A stretch of 64,000 nt of DNA from Lonicera japonica (GCA_021464415.1 CM038469.1:7976501-8040500), one strand, 5' to 3'; counted from the stretch's first letter, positions 22,196 through 35,127 are shown. Numbers and translations are program-made. Notes: generated by a model from the sequence alone, not told the origin.

Positions 22196-23300
22196 TATTG
22201 AACTCACTAAAAAGCCCTTTTTTTATAGCAAATTCAACGATTCCACTAAAAGTTGGTTATTGTGTGTACTATTACTGGTGAAATTAGTTTTTCCTACTAA
22301 TTTTACAACTAAAGGTGCGGCAAGAAAAAAAATGAGTTGGAGGCAAATAAATTTTGGAATTAGTAGTAAAAAAAAAATCACCACTATAGATGATATTTAG
22401 TGTGGAAGAAAGTTCGCCACTTAAAAAAAACATAGTTAGTGGGTAAATTTGGAATCCCCACTAATGATGTAAATTACCAAGAAATAAGATTGCTAGAAAA
22501 TATTTTGATGACAATTAGTAGAAAATGATATGTGGGAGTAGAAATCCCCACTAAAAAGCATTTTTTTTTGTAAAGAATTCAACGATTCCCCAAAATAAAT
22601 AGTAATTTTATATACAACTGGTGGCGAAAAAATATTTCACCATAAATTTTGCCACAAACTGTGGCACATATTTTTTTGGCTCAAGTGGGCAAAAATTTAG
22701 AGTTGGCAGGACAAATAAATGCTAGTAATGGTAGTGAAATATTAAAGTCATCACTAAAAGTGATATTAGTAGTTAGGGGGATATTAAAAATTCATTTAAG
22801 GAAGTACCATCGATTAGTCTCGAGGATTTGTCATTTGTAAGAACATATACCTCATTATTTTCTTATGTTATGATTTGCTTTGTGTAATTGATTGATATAT
22901 CTATTAGATAACGTAACACAAGTTTTCAACAAGTTTAAAATCAAGTTAGACATAGGGTTTGCTTCTGATTGTCACTGCAAAATAAATCCTAAAATTGAAA
23001 TTAGGTTAAGCGTGTCCTAAAACTTTCAAATCGTAACTAGCAAAGCATTTGATGACTCTCAAAGCAAGTAAGGCATGTGCAATATCCATGCTTCAACTTG
23101 AGGGGAAGTGCTAGAATTGAGGGATTATATTGGGAAATATTCTTAGTCAATAGTTGTCTTTATTCTCCACCTAATTATAAGATATTTTCTTTTAATCCTT
23201 GTAAATGGTCCTTGTTTTATGTTCTATGTATTTGTAAGACCACAATAAATATAATCACCAAACCTAATTATAAGAGATTTACACACTTATTTTTTATAAG
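22196..23300. repeat. Unassigned repeat-rich DNA, perhaps CACTA-derived
   Basis: A phrase CACTAAAAAGC(N)TTTTTTT...AATTCAACGATTCC occurs twice in the same direction, near 22204 and 22552. Short complementary runs such as TCCCCAC/GTGGGRA and GGTGGCGAAAAATATTTC recur in between, which resembles the subterminal repeats of CACTA elements. I see no transposase and no clear TIR, so the class is tentative. From 22850 onward nothing is recognised. Confidence 0.3.
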
Positions 23301-23307
23301 AAAATAT

Positions 23308-23505
23308 ATAATAAAGACAAAGCTTACAACCTGATGTAATGGGAAGAATTTTTTATTCAATAACACAAATTAAAGCCCTTAGGCGCACAAAAACATTACA
23401 AAAAAATACATAATAAAGACAAAGCTTACAACCTGATGTAGTGGGAAGAGCTTTTTATTTAACAGGGCAAATTAAAGTCTTAAGTCACACAAAAACACGC
23501 ATAAA
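23308..23505. repeat. ~100 bp tandem duplication downstream of GH1 copy B
   Basis: ATAATAAAGACAAAGCTTAC begins two successive units (about 23308 and 23411). They share most bases, including ACCTGATGTARTGGGAAGA and the ACAAAAACA end. The block lies immediately 3' of the GH1 stop at 23535, so it is probably in the old 3' UTR. Confidence 0.6.
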
Positions 23506-23537
23506 CAAACACACTAATCTTCATTCGAGGAGAATCA

Positions 23538-23765
<228 letters not shown>

Positions 23766-25082
23766 TCATACAAACTACCCACACACCAATACGCCATGCA
23801 CATCAAAATAGAAATTACTACTGACAGCTAACGATGGCACAACCAATTGAATGCAGAGATGGATTATAGCAACAAAATTTCACCGCTAAGTGCCAGTTTG
23901 AATAAGAAGCGGTCCGTACTATTAATCTAAACAATTTTTCCAAAAAAATTTCTTTGATTGTTATCATATATATGTACTCTTAATTTATACTATTAATTAA
24001 GTGCACTCTAGGTTTTTCGTGTCCATATTTAATTTGGTGACCAAATTACCCTTCATATGCTACAAAATAAATAAAACTTGTCTCGCTTATAAATTTTTTA
24101 ACCTAGAACCTTACCGATAATAAAAATATATCTTTTCCACTTGAGCAAACACAATAACATCTTTCAAAAGTATTTATCAAGTATAATGTTGCACACGCAT
24201 TGTGTGCAACTTAGATTCTCGTTTTGTATAAACTCTTTTCATATATTGGAGCTCACACTAACTCATCAACGGCTTCCTTAATACGAAGAATATGATCATG
24301 GATGTACATTATCCTATTGGGATCATTAAGAGCATCCTTAAATGACTGAGTGGGATTATCTTCTTCAAGATACCCTACATAACAATTAACTGATAGATCA
24401 ATTAACAATTATAATCAATTTGGCAAAGCTAGTAAAATCCTTATCATAATGTATATTAACCTTGGATAATATATATATATATATATATATGATTAATGAA
24501 TTAATTACCTAGCAACTTACTGTTTTCAGTGATATAAATGAGAGGATTATCGTATTTAGCTTTTATGTAAAGCAAGAGATCCTTATGTCCTTGTGGGTAC
24601 ACATAGAGCCATGACTCGGCGGCCTGTAAATGCATTCATCAATAATAAAAATTAATTAATTAAAACAAATGTATCAATTTCTCTTAGTTTTAGAATCCTT
24701 TAGTTTTGGTGCCTAAACATGTTTTCATAAGAATATATATATATATATATTTAAAATGTATAATAATAAATGCGGTACCTTCCCTTACCATTTGTACCCC
24801 CCACCCCACAAAAAAGAAAAAGAAAAGAAAAAAAACATATATTTAGTGTTTTAGGTATGAATTATCACAAGGATTACACTCTAAAGAGGACATGCATCAA
24901 TTTCTTCCTATAAGAAGAAAAGAGGACGTCATTTGAAGGGTTAATGAATGAATTTTCTGAAAAAAATTCTTTAGAGATAATTTTTAAGATGAGTAGGTCA
25001 TATGTATACGTGTACATATATATACACATATGTCAATATCCTTCAAGCTAAATGGATTTTCAATTGTCAACTAAATATCACC

Positions 25083-25120
<38 letters not shown>

Positions 25121-25267
25121 ACGTACAAGTTATTGTGTATACAAAAGAGAAGGTCTACAATTTAAAAGCTAGAGTAAAAAGAACTTTCCCGTTTCCCAAT
25201 GGGTTCGTCACCTCGCATAGCTGAAAAATACAAATATCACCATCATTTTATTAGAAAATATATAAAT

Positions 25268-25299
<32 letters not shown>

Positions 25300-25308
<9 letters not shown>

Positions 25309-25732
25309 GTCAGTCAAAGTCTTTAATAGAGTTCAGAAGTTCAACGCACAATAAATTGGCAATGGATGGAACTAGTAGCCCCATGATCTTTTGTTATGCG
25401 GTGCAAGACCTTGAATTTTTTGAAACATAATAACTCTTTAGTGGCACAAAAAAATATTGCTACTAAAAATTGTGATTTTGGTCACAATCACATTAATGAT
25501 AAAGGGTTTCGTCACAATGTTGGCACTAAAACTACATCACACAAGTCTTTGCTAATCAAAAATAATTTTTCATCGCTATAGATTTTGGTCACTTAATTAA
25601 AACTCCACATCACTAAAATCGCGGGAATATTAAAGAAGAACAAAGAATACAGTGACAAAAAAGAAATTTTCGTCAGTAAAGAGAATTATATGTGATTGTA
25701 ATGTGTGTCACTATATTTCATTGCCAAAGGTG
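25300..25732. repeat. Repeat-like intron DNA with GTCAC/GTGAC motifs
   Basis: Phrases such as TTGGTCACAATCAC, TTTCGTCACAATG and AATTTTCGTCAGTA recur. Similar phrases (GTGACAAAAAATTTCGTCAC) appear again at 30395-30480. They look like subterminal repeats of a DNA transposon, but no TIR is clear. Confidence 0.3.
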
Positions 25733-26213
25733 TGTTGGATCCTTAATCCAACATTGGGTTTATATGTGAAACAATTATGTGTTGTAAACTGTCGAATGGT
25801 TAAGCCCACTTTAAAAGTGATCAAATAAGTTTTAAGTTATTTGGGCTTAAATGTATCTAATAGGGTGTGGGCCTTTAATGTGTAGATACTTAAGAGTAAT
25901 TCCATTTTTATGATGGGCTAAAATAGAAATACTAAATAGATAATAGAGTTTACTATCTATATATATTGTGGTTATGGTCCCCAGATTACACGTACGTATC
26001 TTATCCTTGTTGAGCCTCCATCATCACAAAGAGCATAGAGAAGGCATAAGGTTTTTCTAAAGAAATACGTGTTGATCTGGAAGGCCAACCACTCGGCTAC
26101 AAACACACGTTATGGATTCAGGTACGCTTCCGCATATTAATTTATTGATTCTTGATGATATGACATGAACGGTCCTAGGGTTTATGGTTATTTAGAACCA
26201 ACAAGATTTAACA
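25733..26213 (+). repeat. Copia 5' LTR
   Basis: 481 bp, from TGTTGGATCC to GATTTAACA. It contains CTATATATATTGTGG near 25955, a possible TATA region. Paired with 29447-29927. Confidence 0.92.
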
Positions 26214-26215
26214 AG

Positions 26216-26226
26216 TGGTATCAGAG
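26216..26226 (+). other. Copia primer-binding site (tRNA-Met)
   Basis: TGGTATCAGAG two bases after the LTR, the standard primer site of plant copia elements. From here to 27450 is an AT-rich leader without coding signal. Confidence 0.9.
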
Positions 26227-27450
26227 GAATCTTCATGTTAAATTATTGAGAATTGATTTATTTATTTTTTTAGTAAGAATTATTGATTAATATATATATT
26301 CGGTTAAATTAGTTTTTTGGATTAAATTTTTTTATATATATATATTGATCGGCTGTATATATATATTTATAAGGTCATAATTATCGTACATATTTATTCT
26401 GTAAAGTTTCTGCATAAGGATTGCATATATATTCATGTACTTTATATATATAGGTATGTGTACGATTATTATATATATATATATATGTATGATTATTATT
26501 AATACATATCAATTGTTTTAGTATATATATATATAAGTGTGGGGGTTTAATAGTACATATATGTATGAAAAGTCAATTGCCAGAAGGTTTGTACTTTAAT
26601 GGGTTAAGGTTAGCTTTTATGGTTGGATTAAAGCACTGCCGCCGTATACTTTAATTTTATGTATGAATTGATATTACTGCTGATGCTCTGTGGAACATCA
26701 TTGTTTTAATATATTTTTTTCCACTCGGCAGTAGCCTAATGTAATCCTGTGCCGATAATAATAATAATTATTTCTATTAGGCAGTAATTTATATAGATGT
26801 GTAAAGTTTACATATACTAAAGGATTATTACTGTTGCTGAGGAGATAAATAGATATATATATATTTATTTAAGTTAAGGTTTTGTGTGATATACTAATAT
26901 GAGTATATACATAAAATTTTGAGTTATATGAGTTAAGATATGAATGTGAGTTTATAACTCAATAAATTTTGACTCAACCAGTTTAAATTCAAATATTGGT
27001 ATAATTAAGTATATATATTTTAAGATGAATTAATTGAAGCAACATGTCACCAAAGTGACATCTCTCGTGAAAATTATTTTATTTTAAAATATAAATGGTT
27101 GTGTACTTGTAACTTATGTAAATTTTGACAGGCCCAAAGGAATGTTGACTTTTAACAGAATTACATGTACACCTATGGTAATAAAAACGTGATAGTTATT
27201 CAGTTTTTTTTATGTGAACAATAAATCGGCCCAAAGGAAGATTTATTATTCGACATATCCTTATTATCAGTGTTTGATTACTACAACAAGATATCAATTG
27301 CAAGTTAGTATTTTTATCCAAAGATAAAATATTAATGGAGCATTCAGTATCTTGAAATGGGAATTACCTTTATTTGAATTTATTATATTTGTTTTAGGAT
27401 TTATGTGAGTTTGTTATGTTTGTTTATTGTTGTTTTCTGTGGATTCAGCT

Positions 27451-28722
27451 ATGAATACTTCTGCTAATATTACTGCTAGCATCAACTCTATTCCTATGTT
27501 AAATGGCACAAATTTTAAATCATGGCAAGAGAACCTTCAGATACTTCTAGGAGTCATGAATCTTGACCTTGCGTTAAGGACTGATTCTCCCCCACCTCTT
27601 ACGGATAAAAGTACTCCTAAAGAGAGAAAAGATCTAGAGAAGTGAGATAGATCGAATCGCATGTGTGTCATGATTATGAAAAAAGCCATTTCGGAAGCAT
27701 TCAGAGACACAATATCTGAAAAGATAACTACAGCTAAGGAGTTCCTTACAGACATTAAAAAAAGGTTTGTCAAGAATGAAAAGGCTGAAATAGGTACACT
27801 CTTGACAAACCTACTTTCAATGAGGTATAAGGGTAAGGGCAATATAAGAGAGTATATCATGGAGATGTCGCATCTTGCTTCAAAATTATGAGCACTTAAG
27901 CTAGAACTCTATGAGGATTTGTTGGTGCATTTAGTTTTGATATCTCTTCCAACACAGTTTAGCCAGTTCAAGGTGAGTTACAATTTTCAGAAAGAGACTT
28001 GGTCTCTGAATGAGCTCATCTCATACTGTGTTCAAGAAGAAGAAAGGCTAAAGCAAGATAAGGTAGAGAGTGCTCATATTCTCTCAACCTCTAAAAGTAA
28101 GAACAAGGGAAATAAAAGAAAGAAGGATAAAGAAGCTGCAGATGTGGCACCACAAAAGAAACAAGAAAAGAAACCGGGCGAACCGGAAAGTACTGGATGT
28201 TACTTTTGTGGAGCTGAAGGGCACATAAAGAAGCATTGCACCAACTTTCACGCATGGTGTGCTAAGAAGGGTATGTTTCTTAATTTGGTTTGTTCTGAGG
28301 TTAATTTAACTTCGGTACCTAGACACACGTGGTGGATAGATTCTGGTGCAACAACTCACATCAGTGTGTCTATGCAGGGTTGCCTCCATTGCCGAAAGAC
28401 AAATGATGGTGAAAGATACATCTACGTAGGTGACGGCAAGACGGTTCAAGTTGAAGAAATAGGAAAATTTAGATTATCATTAAAGGCTGAATTTTATTTG
28501 GATTTAAATGAAACATTTATTGTACCGTCTTTTAGAAGGAATTTAATTTCTATTTATGCTTTGGATAAATCTAGATATTCTTGTTCATTCAGTGATGAAA
28601 AATTTAATTTGTTTTATAAGTCAAAAGTGGTTGGTTCCAATTTTTTGTTAGGTTACGATAATAATCTTTATTCAGTTGATACAATTGTTTCATTTAATAA
28701 ATCCCTGCAATTAAGTGCATAA
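27451..28722 (+). pseudogene. Copia gag and protease
   Basis: One frame from ATG 27451, with TGA stops at 27643-27645 and 27889-27891. The first sits where copia gag usually has Trp before an Arg-Ser-Asn run (TGG to TGA). Gag text includes LNGTNFKSWQENLQ and a lysine-rich linker. The zinc knuckle is CYFCGAEGHIKKHC (CX2CX4HX4C). The protease motif WWIDSGATTHIS follows. The frame ends at TAA 28720-28722 in the GAG-pre-integrase region. Confidence 0.85.
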
Positions 28723-29446
28723 AGTGTAAAGAGTAAATTAAACAGTGAGAATTCAGCAGCACTTTGGCACAAGATAGTGTTATATTGTTGGATACTCTGA
28801 AAGATCCATAGGGTAGAAGTTTTATGATCCCACAACTAAGTCAATTTTTGAATCGGGAAATGCCCAGTTCTTTGAGGAAGTATAGTTTGCGGGGGGTGAT
28901 ATAGCCAGAGATTTTGTCTTTGAAGATGAATATGTTGATATCCCCACAAATGTTATTGGCATTGATCAGGTTTTCATTCCTGACTTTGTTCAAGACACAA
29001 ATCAAGACAGTGTCAGAGAACTTCCCATTCAAGAAATTGTTCCAGAAGAACAAACTCTACCACCTCAAGAACATATGCCATTAAGGAGATCCACTAGAGA
29101 AAGGAGAAATGCGGTGGTAGATAAATATATTATATTTCTCCAAGAACATAAGGTTAACATTGGAATGATGGAAAATGATCTGATCAACTTTCATCAACCA
29201 TGAAATGTTCTGATTCTTATAAGTGGATTGATGCTATAAATAAGGAGATTTAGCCCATCAAGAAATAATGACGTAATTGATATTATCTCATTGCCAGAAG
29301 GTGCGAAACCCATTGATTGTATATAGATATTTAAGACCAAGAGGGATTCGAAAGGCGATGTAGAGAGGTACAAAGCTTGTTTTGTCGTAAAGGGCTTTAC
29401 ATAAAAAGAAGGCATCAACTATAAAGAAATTTACTATACAATTATG
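28723..29446 (+). pseudogene. Copia pol remnant with integrase and RT deleted
   Basis: After SAALWHKI of the pre-integrase domain the sequence jumps to the region C-terminal to the integrase core (IPEEQTL-like acidic stretch, PLRRSTRERR). It then reaches the first RT segment (FKTKRDSKGDVERYKACFV, YKEIYY) and stops directly at the 3' LTR. The catalytic parts of integrase, RT and RNase H are gone, and no PPT is left. Several stops are present. Confidence 0.75.
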
Positions 29447-29927
29447 TGTTGGATCCTTAATCCAACATTGGGCTTATATGTGAAACAATTATGTGTTGTG
29501 AACTGTCGAATGGTTAAGCCCACTTTAAAAGTGATCAAATAAGGTTTAAGTTATTTGGGCTTAAATGTATCTAATAGGGTGTGGGCCTTTAATGTGTAGA
29601 TACTTAAGAGTAATTCTATTTTTATGATGGGCTAAAATAGAAATACTAAATAGATAGTAGGGTTTACTACCTATATATATTGTGGTTATGGTCCCCAGAT
29701 TACACGTACGTATCTTATCCTTGTTGAGCCTCCATCATCACAAAGAGTATAGAGAAGGCATAAGGTTTTACTAAAGAAATACGTGTTGATCTGGAAGGCC
29801 AACCACTCAGCTACAAACACACGTTATGGATTTAGGTACGCTTCCGCATATTAATTTATTGATTCTTGATGATATGACATGAACGGTCCTAGGGTTTATG
29901 GTTATTTAGAACCAATAAGATCTAACA
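29447..29927 (+). repeat. Copia 3' LTR
   Basis: 481 bp, TGTTGGATCC to GATCTAACA, followed by the target duplication AGGTG. Confidence 0.92.
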
Positions 29928-31912
29928 AGGTGCACATTGCCCTCTTTTAGCGACCAAAAAAAAATTTAAAAAAATTCGTCTCCCGAAATGGCATCCTAGA
30001 AATAAATAAATCTACCATTTTCCAGAGCTTGAATGTAATAATAACTAAGACAATTTTTTATCCTAGCACAGAACAACAATAGTATTTAATTTTGGAAAAC
30101 AGGAATGGTATTTAATTTCAACTTACGTGAATAGGCAAACAGGGGATCCGTGGTATACCATTTGAGATGTTGGTCTCTGTTAGGATGATCCAAAATGTAA
30201 TAGGTGCTGTAGTAGTTAAGCCCAATAAAATCATATGATCCCATTACCATTTTTGCTTGTTCATCCGTGAACTGAGGAAGTCGGGGGGTTCCGACTTTTT
30301 TTCTCATAACCCCTGGGTAATGCCCGAATTTTAATGGGTCCATAAACCTGGAATATATATGTATGTATTAATTCAGACTTAATTTCTGCAACAAAAATAA
30401 CTCTTAGTGACAAAAAATTTCGTCACCACATAGTTAGAAAAATTGTGTCACCAAAAATCTGCTGTGACGAAAAATTTCTTGACCACATCGTCTATTCGTA
30501 TATTATAAATATTGATAATTGCTAATGAAAGAAATTGGAATCCTTACCACCCAAACATGTAATCGATGGCTCTTTGTGCAGCTTTTATGTCTTTATGCTC
30601 CTCGGGATTTAGTGGTATCGTCCATACAGAAACGAAGGAAATCCCAATGATCCCCTCTTGATTTTTCTAAGCAAACGAGAGAAGGAATTATTAGATATTG
30701 TGCAGCAATATACACCGGATGTTATGATAGGTGAAACCAGTAGAGTATATATAGTACCTTGTAATTTTCTCTGTACAACTTTACAGCAGTTGCATGAGCT
30801 AGAAGTTGATTGTGTGTCACGATATATGGTTCCGTTGCTGGATCCCCAATTATAGGATCAGAATCACAGGTTTCTGATATTATTGAACCTTTACATCGAG
30901 ACGGTGGAATCAGATCCATAGTTTGTTTCCCAAGATCGAAACCTCGACCAGGTGCAAAGCGGCCAATGGCATATCCTCCATGGCTAAAGGTCCACTGCTC
31001 ATTCAATGTGATCCAGTGCTTTACTCGATTACCAAAGTTTTTAAAGCAAATGTCCGCGTAGTATGCAAAATCCTCTCTGCTCGGTAATTCAACATATGTC
31101 ATAAGAGAGACATGCAAACCAAAAAATTAATAATTGTATTGAATAATTAATGCATGATCTCTACTAGAAATTAAGTCGGCATTTACTCTATTTATACTCC
31201 TCATATTTGTAGTGTGCAACTAGAAAAAAAGATTTTTAGTAACTTCTAGTGTTTAAATTTTAATAAATTCTAATGTTTTGATAAAAGCGAGACACTAATA
31301 CATCTGGTATTTAACCACGGGGGAAGGGAGAAGGGAAAGCGTATTAAACCTGGGTGAGAAAACCTACTCACATCTCCAATATTCTTACGCCCCAGTTGTT
31401 ATAAATCTCTAACGTTAAAAAGAAGTCGATCTTTATGAAAATATATAAAAACATGCTGTGGACGTCTGAAATGTATATATATATACAAGTTGAAAGTTGA
31501 GAATCTTACATAATTTGAGAATTGCGAAAACCACCGTATTTCTCTTCTAAATCTAACGGAAGATCCCAGTGGAAGAGAGTCACATAAGGCTCTATCTCTG
31601 TAAATATATATTAATGTATATATATCATTTTCAAAGATTGTTTGCATTTCCACATATATTATGTTATAAATCAATTTATGTATATATAAAGCGTACTGTT
31701 TGCTTTGAGCTCGTCTATGAGGTCACTATAAAATTTTATTCCTTCCTCGGGGTTTCATCTTTGTTGCCATCTGTTCATAGCAACAATTTCAAAAGATAAA
31801 ATTAAGCGAAAAGGGAAACTGATAAAAAGAAAATTAATTTTTTAAAATGAAATAATTTATAGTTATTCTAGGAACTAGCTGGATCTGGTCTTTACTCGAT
31901 ATTATTCTGGAC

Positions 31913-32739
31913 CTCCTTTTTCTACCCCGTGGTTGTTTATTTATTTTTTTATTTTTTTAAAGGACAAGGGACCTTTTTCTCTTACGACCCTACAATTTCT
32001 ACATTTTTTCCGCTTCTCTAAAGCCTCAGAATTTATTCGAGTAATTTAAAATATGCCCATTTCATACGAATTTTTCTTCAATTTCTTTCGGATTTTTTTA
32101 GAGATCAAGGGTAAGGACCATTTTTCTCTTGCACCCAACAACTTCTACATCATCATTTTCTCTCGCCAACTTTTTACAAATTATTAAAAATAATATAAGT
32201 AAAAATCAAAATATGATTTTATTATGATAATTGTATATTTGAATTGTACTCATCAAAAACTTTAAATTAATACTCATTTTGACTATTAAATTATAAATAA
32301 AAATTATTCATAAAAAATATTGAATATTATATGTTAATATATATTCCATGTGGTACAATATCATTGGTTCATTCAAATTTTATACAACAATTTTAAATTG
32401 TACCCTTGGAGCACAAATGAGAATGTGTAAAATATTTGTGTAAAATTAATTTTTATCCTCCAAATGTCTATTTTTTATTAGTCTACATATTTTTACACAT
32501 TTAATTTAAACATTCACCATTGAAGATGCTCTAAGCAAATTTTTTAAAGGGAGTTTTTAAATATATATATATATATATATATATATTTGCTATGCAAACC
32601 TTGAAACTAACAAATGCATGTTTAGCCTATCAATGTGGACTTTTAGGATTTTTTCTCTATTTGAAAAAATAGTTTAACTACTGTTCACTAATTTCTTTTT
32701 ATTAAAAGATATGGATCTTCTAGTATTATATTTATCGTT
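31913..32739. other. AT-rich intergenic DNA
   Basis: GH1 similarity stops at 31912. Beyond it I see pyrimidine-rich and AT-rich sequence, an (AT)n tract at about 32561-32587 and no coding signal. Confidence 0.4.
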
Positions 32740-32895
32740 GGCAAAAATTAAGATACTCTATACCTCGACTAATCTATACTCGTGGAAAAGCATGTCGCTA
32801 CCACCAAGAGTTTTTGCAGCTGGCGGAATTTGACCTAGGGAGTTCCCAATCGAACCCACCGTTGATCCCAGTGTTACCACCAGACCAAACTTAGT
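32740..32895 (-). mobile_element. tRNA-type SINE head (remnant)
   Basis: On the minus strand an A-box-like TGGTCTGGTGGTAA (near 32886-32873) is followed about 25 bases later by a B-box GGGTTCGATTGGG (32857-32845), the spacing of a pol III internal promoter. The body then runs toward TAATTTTTGCC near 32740. No target duplication is visible, so the borders are approximate. Confidence 0.45.
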
Positions 32896-33000
32896 GGATA
32901 CTCTGGTTGTATGTAATTTTTTAAAAGTAAAGAAACTGTCTGCCCTTTCGACTTTTGAAAGGAAAATTTTATTTTTATATGTGATATTTTGAGATTGAAT

Positions 33001-33815
33001 AAAAGGAGTGGTGAAAGCCGTTTAGAACATAATGAAATAATCTTGACGAATAGAAAATTATGATTATATTTTCCAATAGATCGATGATCAAATTCAACCT
33101 CTGATACCAAAAGGGAAGCTGATCAAGAAGATCAATGAAAATATAAGAAGAGTGCGCGGATATCACAATAGAAATTGTTTACTTCGAAACAATTACAAAA
33201 TAGATTACAAAATATAAATAAAATTGTTTACTTTGAAACAATTAACAGAAATTAAATTAACTTACAAATTGGAAGAACTGGAGATCAACTTCGTGAAGTA
33301 GCTCTAAACAAATTGCAAGAATAACAAAATTACAAATATTTAAAATTAAAATACAGAATATTTTCAGTTGTGAAAAACTCTACCGGTTCCTTCCTGCTTA
33401 GCTTCTTTTATAGATGATAAGATGGAGTAGGTAGGAGCACTAATCACGGGCTTGATTACTTCGAATCTTGCTTTTACTTTAATTATTTTACTTTTGACTT
33501 GAAATGACCGAAAGCAATAACTTTGTACTGGCTAAGGGTCCATGTGTCTGTCCTCATGATTCTTGTTGTCGACTTTGTGACAAGGATAGAGGACACGTGT
33601 AAACAATTGGATGATTATATTTTATTTTGGAGATGAGAATCCAACGGAAATAATTATGCAAGCTTTTCTTTTGAATTTTCCTCAAGTAGTGAGTGAAAGC
33701 ACTATATTTCATAAGGGTTCTGGGCATCTTGAAATAACGTTAAATCATACTAATTCTTTATTTTCTCTGCACCTGTGATAGACCCGTTGTCTAAAGGTTC
33801 AGGCTTCATAACCTC
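33001..33815 (-). promoter_or_regulatory. Pararetrovirus 1 intergenic region: promoter, leader, PBS
   Basis: Reading down the minus strand from the ORF2 stop: TATAAAAGAAGC at 33412-33401 is a likely TATA box. It is followed by a leader with two copies of a small palindrome (33173-33194 and 33222-33243, AATTGTTT..AAACAATT). The primer site TGGTATCAGAGG (33109-33098) is complementary to tRNA-Met. Caulimoviridae promoters and primer sites lie in this part of the genome. At 33001-33023 a 23-base piece identical to part of the RT gene (36073-36095) is joined on. Confidence 0.65.
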
Positions 33816-35054
33816 TTATTCTTCTTGGTCGGAGTCACTTGCAGCTTCAGATAACTTTGAACTGAGTGCTTGAGCAAGGAGTAGCTTTAACTGGGCTTTC
33901 GAACACTTATTAATGTCAAGTGTTTCATTGGATTTTACTGAATGGGCTGGACTTGACATTTTTGGTTTGGGCTTCTCTGGCTTAGGCTTAATTGGGCTTT
34001 CTATCTTCTCTTTGAGCTTAGGTTGAGAAGTTTGGGCTTTATTAGGATGTGGAACCGTGAGGCTATTTTGGATCGGGGTAGGAACGCGGGTTAACTTTGG
34101 GTTTTCTGGAAACTCTTTTGTGACTTGTTTAACTATGCGGACTAGGTCAAATTTATCACACCATTTTACAAAAACCTGTCGAGCAAGCATGTCAAAAGGT
34201 GCATGGTGTTTGACAAGTGCTTGGGAGGTTCCTGATGTCTGAACCCACTGCTCTATGACTGGATTTTTAATTAGATGGAAATTCCACTTGACTATCCATG
34301 GGACCTTGTATTTACTTGAGAAAATGGTCAAGATTGGCATGTAAGTATTACCAACCTCAGGATTAACTTTTTCAAATCGGGTTACTTGGTCAGCTATAAG
34401 AGGGGGAAGAATGTCTATATTAAGGCCGAACATATCCCACCATCTAATAAACCAACATGGGAAAGACCATTTGAACTGGTGGTCAAACTGCACGAACCAT
34501 GAATGGGTGAAGGATTCATTTTGAAATAAAAGTATCTTCATCAATGCCTCAACATAGTCATGGTAAGAAAAGAATTCATCAGTCCCTTCTAATGAAACTA
34601 ATTCAGCGAGGTATCTTCCCCAATCTTCCATGAGTATGATTTTCTTTATATATAGTGAGTGGTAAATAACTATTGAGGGATCATTCCTATCAAATATATG
34701 TTTGATGAAAATAGACTCGGTAGTTACTAGGATACGGTTATAGTATTTTAGGGTTTTACTTGGATGGAATGGGGTAAAATGCCATCCAGGAGGATAGAAT
34801 TGACTGGCTAATTGGGCTGGGTCATTAAGCTCCGTCATGTGGGGCTCAACATAAAATAAATTTTGGATGTACTTTTGGATATAAGGACTTGGTGGTTGGC
34901 CAAAACTTTGTTGGCTTTGTCTGACTGGGATAGGTTTAGACTCAATGTCGTAAGGATCATTGGTCTTGGGTTTACTTGCTAAGGCTTGACTATATTGTTT
35001 AGGCTGGGGAATTTGGCCTAAGACTTGGTATTGGTTTACTACGGGGGAATACAC
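33816..35054 (-). CDS. Pararetrovirus 1 ORF2, 412 aa, unknown function
   Basis: An intact open frame begins 73 bases after the RNase H frame. The N-terminal ~90 residues are rich in Gln and Pro. The middle has many aromatic residues (FPCWFIRWWDMFG), and residues ~320-370 are rich in Lys/Pro (KPEKPKPK). The tail is a helix plus acidic end (ALSSKLSEAASDSDQEE). I recognise no enzymatic motif. A downstream ORF of this size and unknown role is described in florendoviruses. Pararetrovirus 2 in this window has a diverged relative with a similar tail. It is the only undamaged viral frame here. Expression is not shown. Confidence 0.7.
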   Translation of the reverse strand: MYSPVVNQYQVLGQIPQPKQYSQALASKPKTNDPYDIESKPIPVRQSQQSFGQPPSPYIQKYIQNLFYVEPHMTELNDPAQLASQFYPPGWHFTPFHPSKTLKYYNRILVTTESIFIKHIFDRNDPSIVIYHSLYIKKIILMEDWGRYLAELVSLEGTDEFFSYHDYVEALMKILLFQNESFTHSWFVQFDHQFKWSFPCWFIRWWDMFGLNIDILPPLIADQVTRFEKVNPEVGNTYMPILTIFSSKYKVPWIVKWNFHLIKNPVIEQWVQTSGTSQALVKHHAPFDMLARQVFVKWCDKFDLVRIVKQVTKEFPENPKLTRVPTPIQNSLTVPHPNKAQTSQPKLKEKIESPIKPKPEKPKPKMSSPAHSVKSNETLDINKCSKAQLKLLLAQALSSKLSEAASDSDQEE

Positions 35055-35127
35055 GGCCCCGAAGCCAGTTTACTACTATTATTATTATTACCTCTCCCTC
35101 TCTCGCGGCCACGGCCGCCTGTAGTAC

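Larger units (their letters stand above)
25733..29927 (+). mobile_element. Ty1/copia element, internally deleted, 4195 bp
   Basis: Two 481-bp LTRs (25733-26213 and 29447-29927) begin TGTTGGATCC, end with TAACA, and are flanked by AGGTG on both sides (25728-25732 and 29928-29932). A tRNA-Met type PBS follows the 5' LTR. Gag and protease are present with two stops. The integrase core and nearly all of RT/RNase H are missing. By eye the LTRs differ at about 13 positions. The element lies within intron 9 of GH1 copy B, opposite to that gene. Confidence 0.93.
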
